A stretch of 64,000 nucleotides of DNA from Aquilaria yunnanensis. Its lineage: Eukaryota; Streptophyta; Magnoliopsida; Malvales; Thymelaeaceae. Position numbers and translations under genes: made by a program. The notes under the pieces were generated by a model, which was not told the DNA's origin, searched no databases, and saw nothing but the letters and a program-made list of their open reading frames with translations. Positions within the stretch are counted from its first letter, which is position 1. Each line of letters starts with the position of its first letter. This document shows positions 59,240 to 64,000 of this stretch, piece after piece. Location of the stretch: contig CM077594.1 of the NCBI GenBank assembly GCA_039654915.1, forward strand, positions 111,428,893 through 111,492,892, given 5' to 3'.

Positions 59240-62195
59240 TTGGGATCCTCTTAGATTATATTGTTGGTGTCACAGTCAATGAAATATTGGGCTCTTACCT
59301 TAACTACTATCCACCATTGTTGGAGTGGGGTATGAGGATATTGACAGTAACAAACTTGTATCACTTGGCGAGCAAGAATAAAATATTCTAGCAGGCTTAA
59401 TCTCAATCTCCATTTGACATCAACTAATCCAGATGGTAAGTGGGTGCAAACTCGACAAGTGGGATCAAACCATGTACATTTGAACACGGTGACAAAATTG
59501 GGTTTGCATTTGGAATATTGTAGCTTGATTATTTCATCTATCATGCCAGTGTAAACCTCAACGCATACACCCCAATTCACAGTTCACTTTGTAAACCCAT
59601 AAGCCCTTATATGAAAGCGGAAACCGTTCACCACACATCCACTAAAACTAGTTCCTGAATGTAAATACTCGTGCGATAAATCAACAAGATGTTCACCTAA
59701 AATGTTTAGATGGATTTTACCCAGCAAATAATGAGTTGAGGTTCATTAGGGTGCAAATAAGTATAATAGTACGACTTATACTAAAAAGAAGTATAAAAAT
59801 GGTTAGGAAACATACGTATTACCAAAACTATGACCCGAAATGTTGAACGCGTAGCTCATCCATCTCCCAATCACTGTATCACAGGAATTTTTCTTTACAT
59901 TACGTCATTAAAAGTACTGCAAAGTGACGTATATTATATAGCTTTTTCCTAAATACCATGTATATTGTAACATTTGAAACCAAAATATCATCGCATTTTC
60001 ATACTAACCGGAAATATGGATAAACTTTTTTGCAATTTTTTAGAATATAAAGATACACCTGATGTAATTCATCTTCATCTAAAACCATTCGTGAACCATG
60101 AATAGGGAAATTTTGGTTTTCGTTTCAAAACAATGACAATGAAAGTATAAAGTTACCAACAGCTGTGTTTATGGCCACGTTATGCAGAACATGATTGAGT
60201 CTAGTACTTGTGTTGGGGAAAAAATAATGTTCACAAAAAAATGTCATCCCTTGAACCAAATAAGCGTCTACAATCGAGCTTTCTATTTTTGCTTTATTTC
60301 GTGCCTTTTTTCTTAAAAGACCGCAAAATCCTATAAATGAGTAAAGAAAAATGTAATAATGCACACAAATTATCATTATAGTGATAGTATACAAAGAATC
60401 AAATAATAAATTTTATACTTCTTGAAAGGATAAATCCACCAAAATTGGACTCGACCATATTATTTGGCCTCACAAGCTAAATGAACTGGAGGTGTTCCAT
60501 CGAGTCAAAAAATGAGGGAGGAAATATCAACTCCAATTGGCACATTGTAATAATGATGAGTTTCTTAAGTTTATCCATGTCATTTACCCTAATTTTCCGT
60601 GAGCACAGTTGTTGGAAAAATGTACAATATTCCGATATAATAACCCACATGGCTTGTGATATGTAGCCATGTAGCATAATTGGAAATCGTCAAGAAATAT
60701 ATGCCAGACATGACATTTAAATGCGTAGAAACTATAGTCCGAAACATTCACGTTGTGTGCTAAATTGGATGCATATCCATTTGGGAATTTCAACCCTTTG
60801 AACCAAAAACATATTTGTCTTATCTCTTCTCTATCTAAAATGTACGTCGACTTCAATTTGACACTAGTATTACCATATTCCTCCGAGTGTAGCTCAGGAT
60901 GCATTTCCAACTTTTAGAATTCCGATCGGGCAGTAGAATTTTTCTTCATCTTACCCTTAATATCCATCTTTGTGAAAAATAGATTTTCAAATAAATTTTT
61001 CTCTATATGCATTGCATCAAGATTATGTCTGACAAGCAAGTGTTTCCAATACAACAACTCCTAAAAAATTGACTTCTTAACCCAATTGTGAGTTGAACTA
61101 AAACTAGAACCACGAAGATTATCTAACAATACACCCAGATGGGGGAATTGCATTTGATCAAGGGTTGTACTAATATCCTCACTAGACATTGGAGGAACAA
61201 CTATTGCCATTATCCTTAAACCTAAAAGAAAGTTTGTACTATTACCACGAAAAGAATAATTCCTCGGCCAAAATTTCCTATGACAGCCCCACCAGAAATT
61301 TTTCCTGCCATACTTCAATTGGAAGCACTTGGTAGTCTCCATACAATATGGACATGCTAATCGCCCATGTGTACTCCACCTTAAAAGCATCCCATAATAA
61401 ACAAGCTCATATAGTGAAATTTTGAGATTGAAATGCATCCTACATTATAACTCCGTCTACCCACAATATCTTTAGTTCAACAATGAGCAGCCGTAAGAGT
61501 ACATCAATATTTGGTCCCGGGGACCTTGGACCTGGTATCAACAATGACAAAAATATGTATGCTCATTTCATACACATTTTTTTTGCAAAATTATAAACTA
61601 CAATGAAAACCGGCCAGATAAAATGTGTCCCTCCTGTAGAAAAATTTGGCATAAACCCATATGTATAAAGCCCACGTCGTACATTATGAATTTTTGCTAC
61701 AATGTTCGGAAAAGTTAAGTCGACATGCTTCCAAGCCTCACTTTGGCATAGATAACCCACCGCACCATTTTGAGTAACTTGATTACCCATATAACACGTC
61801 ATATGTTTAGCCATTCAGGTAGACATACATGAACGCCTTAGTCAGTTAGTGATTGGAATGTGATGCGAAACCTTTTTCGGAACTCATTTTTTATTTCCTC
61901 TGTTCATTGCCCCTTCTTTTTATCTACACTCCCCATAAACTGTACAACGTGCCAACATTGAGTTCTCACCACTGAACAACATGCAATTCTTCAGCCATAC
62001 ATCTATTTTCATATATGGAAGACGTAAACCCTTCATTGGTGTTTTATTGGTATGAAAATTATGAAATTGCATATTTTATCGTTCGCCATGACAGTACCAA
62101 ATATAGTAGTCATCAACAAATCCAAAACAACGCAAATGCTTTCCAGTTTTTTTTTTCTAGATACGCAAATTTTCTACACGTGATATAAAATCTGG
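59240..62195 (-). pseudogene. Degenerate CACTA (En/Spm) transposase, TNP2-type
   Basis: This is the enzyme that would cut and move CACTA elements. Read right to left: near 62130-62090 GFVDDYYIWYCHGE (transposase-associated domain); near 62045-61940 KGLRLPYMKIDVWLKNCMLF (linker before the tnp2 domain); 61814-61563 SEAWKHVDLTFPNI, NVRRGLYTYGF (tnp2); 61438-61190 HGRLACPYCMETTKCFQLKY and FWWGCHRKFWPRNYSFR (tnp2); 60910-60480 LKFPNGYASNLAHNVN (DUF4218); 60394-60125 RNKAKIESSIVDAYL (end of DUF4218); 59580-59251 VTVFKCTWFDPT, LVDVKWRLR, FILARQVIQVCY (DUF4216). Stops and frameshifts separate the blocks, so it is inactive. The N-terminus is cut at 62200 by an LTR, and the rest should lie beyond that insertion. 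Confidence 0.9.
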
Positions 62196-62200
62196 GTTCA

Positions 62201-64000
62201 TGTTGACACCCAATTTCGTCCGGCCATTAAAATAATTTAAAAAAAAATTAAATTAAATAAAAAAAATTAATTAAAAAAAATGTATTATTATTATTATTGT
62301 TATTATTATTACTAAAATTTTTTTTAATTAGTTTAAAATACATTTTTTTTGTTTTGTTTTGTGAAGATTTGATATATGTGTGTATATGTGTATGTTTGAA
62401 AGAAAAAAAGAAAACTCCATAAAAATGACAAAATTAAAAAGTTTGAGATAAAAATGACAAAATTGAGAAGTTTCAGGCAAAATTGACAAATTCTGAAAGT
62501 TCCAGGAGCTTTGGGCAATTTTTCGCGTCAATTTTGGGCCTAAACGGACGTTTCTGGCCCAAATTAACAGAAAACGACAAAATTGTCAAAATCAGAAGCT
62601 TCTGAAGCTTATCCAGAGCCTGAGAAACGTAAAGGACTGAAATTGTCATTTTACCAATTTAAAAGATAAGTTTGAAATTTTTTATTAATTTATCCATCAA
62701 CAGTTCAGCCACACTTCCTCTATAAATAGGCCTCCAAATTTAGTGCTGAACACAGAAAAAAATAGAGAAAAAGCTTAGAGCTCCGTTTTAAAAAAAAGAT
62801 AAAATTATAGCCCTTGTCCCTGGCTCTCTTCCCTTTCTCCAGAAAATCTCAAAATTTTTCTTATTCTGACGCCATGGCCCCCGTCTTCCTCCTCCTGTTT
62901 ATCTCCGTTCTCTCTCTCTCTCCGACGTTGGCCGCCACCGCCTTCCGCCGGCCGCCACGCCTCCACCCAGCCGTCCTGCCGCCGTCGTCCGGCCGTCCCG
63001 CCGCCATCAGCCCCTCCGCCCAGCCGTTCCGCCGCCGCGCTCCGTCATCCTTTTTTTTTTTTTTTTTTTCTTACCCCGGCCGCCCCGCACCCTCACCGCC
63101 GTCGTCCCGGCCGCCGTTTCCCTCGCTGCCGCGCCGCCCTAGCTGCCCGCCGCAGCTCCGCCCCACACCGTCGCCGCCCTGCCCTTCCTCTTCCTCCTCT
63201 GCGCCAGCAGCACCCCCCCCCCCCCCCCCCCCCACGCCGCCGCGTCGCGTCTATTTCCCAGCAAAAATTCAATTTCAAAATTTTAAGGGTAAACCCCTAT
63301 TTCATACTTCATCTTTTCAATTTCTTTCACTTTGGTCACTAACTTTTTATTTTGTTCTTGCAGAATTAATTACTAACCCTTTTTAATTTTTACTTGTTTA
63401 TTCATTATTATTATTACTAACCTTTTGTTTTATTGTTGTTAACAATTGATTAATCTAACTTTACTAACTTTTATATTTATTGTTACTAACAATTAATTGA
63501 TCTAACATTACTAACTTTTATTTTTATTGTTACTAACAATTAACTCAACTAACTTACTAACTTTTATTTTTATTGTTACTAACTTTTGCTAATTATTATA
63601 ATTCATGGAAGGTTATACCTCCTATTTATTTAATTCTTTTAATGGATGGCCAAAAAGCCCCATTTTTATCATTTATTTAATAATTGTTTTTAATATTTCT
63701 TTATGTGTTTTCTCTTTATTTATTTATTTATTTTATGCATCTTTTACTTTTTAAATGGATGTCTAAACCAAAACAAAAAAAAAAGAAAACCTCCACTTTA
63801 TTCATTTTCCTTTATTTACTTTATGCAAAAATTTTATTTTATTTAAAAAAAAGAAATTAATCATGAAAAAAAAATAATATAAATAAGTAAATGATAACTA
63901 ATTAAAATAAAATCCTTTTATGTGAATAATTAATTTTATTCTTTAAGACTAACATAAATTTTTTTTTTTTTTAAAAAAAGCTAATTATCTTTTATTATTT
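62201..64000 (+). mobile_element. Long LTR of the same family as 14397-17314, plus orientation, truncated by the window
   Basis: Begins TGTTGACACCCAATTTCGTC directly after CACTA transposase sequence, so it inserted into that element. The first 500 bases follow the minus-strand copy, including the regions rich in CAAAATTGACAAATT-like and TTTGGCCCAAA-like phrases. A TATA box lies at 62721, then a very GC-rich stretch (62810-63290) with a long plus-strand open frame (62814-63386) rich in Pro, Ser and Arg and including a 17-C run near 63215. AT-rich repeat sequence follows from 63360. The end and any second LTR are outside the window. Confidence 0.72.
62721..62728 (+). promoter_or_regulatory. TATA box of the plus-strand LTR
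   Basis: TATAAATA in the context CTCTATAAATAGGCC, 520 bases from the LTR start, the same place as in the copy at 14397-17314. Confidence 0.68.

Noticed and set aside
62814..63386. 190-codon plus-strand frame whose ATG at 62875 starts a signal-peptide-like stretch (MAPVFLLLFISVLSL)
   Set aside because: It lies in the GC-rich leader of an LTR and is Pro/Ser/Arg low-complexity with a poly-C run; the equivalent segment in the other copy does not encode a related protein.
1..64000. tRNA, rRNA or other structured RNA genes
   Set aside because: None seen by eye; short RNA genes could be missed without a covariance-model search.

Overview
This is a stretch of nuclear DNA from a flowering plant. It is AT-rich, almost entirely made of decayed transposable elements, and holds one intact, intron-containing plant gene. 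That gene is a CYP735A-type cytochrome P450 (cytokinin trans-hydroxylase) at 31536-34124 on the + strand, with five exons encoding 514 residues. I cannot name the species from sequence alone.

Layout. 1-6200: a degenerate L1-type LINE on the minus strand, its 3' end outside the window. 6211-18723: a nest of transposons. A long-TIR Mutator-like element (MULE) was split by an 11-kb CACTA element, which itself holds a smaller CACTA element, a deleted LTR retrotransposon and a 2.9-kb LTR of another family. 18724-29900: mostly featureless AT-rich DNA with a GGTATAC-rich TIR element, a hAT-like element and a few repeats. 29900-31030: a hAT-like and a long-TIR element directly upstream of the P450. 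31261-31483: a tandemly duplicated promoter segment, each copy with its own TATA-like box. 31536-34124: the P450. 34627-43900: hAT-like, CACTA, MITE and Stowaway elements, one CACTA sitting inside a MITE. 44470-47600: tandem repeats, a weak LINE-like remnant, a possible solo LTR and a Stowaway element. 47984-53683: three long-TIR MULEs about 1.1-1.2 kb long with GC-rich cargo; the middle one carries a recognisable broken fragment of an EXO70 exocyst gene. 55050-58440: a weaker MULE candidate and repeats. 58460-62195: a degenerate CACTA transposase on the minus strand, cut at 62201 by a second copy of the 2.9-kb-type LTR that runs off the window.

Only the P450 looks able to make a working protein. 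The transposase and reverse-transcriptase regions carry many stops and frameshifts. The most informative results are the reconstructed insertion order in the 6-19 kb nest (supported by target-site duplications and by TIR sequence that continues across the insertion), the captured EXO70 fragment, and the duplicated promoter of the P450 next to two transposons. I saw no convincing wholly new gene system. All element boundaries were read by eye; no alignment or database search was run.
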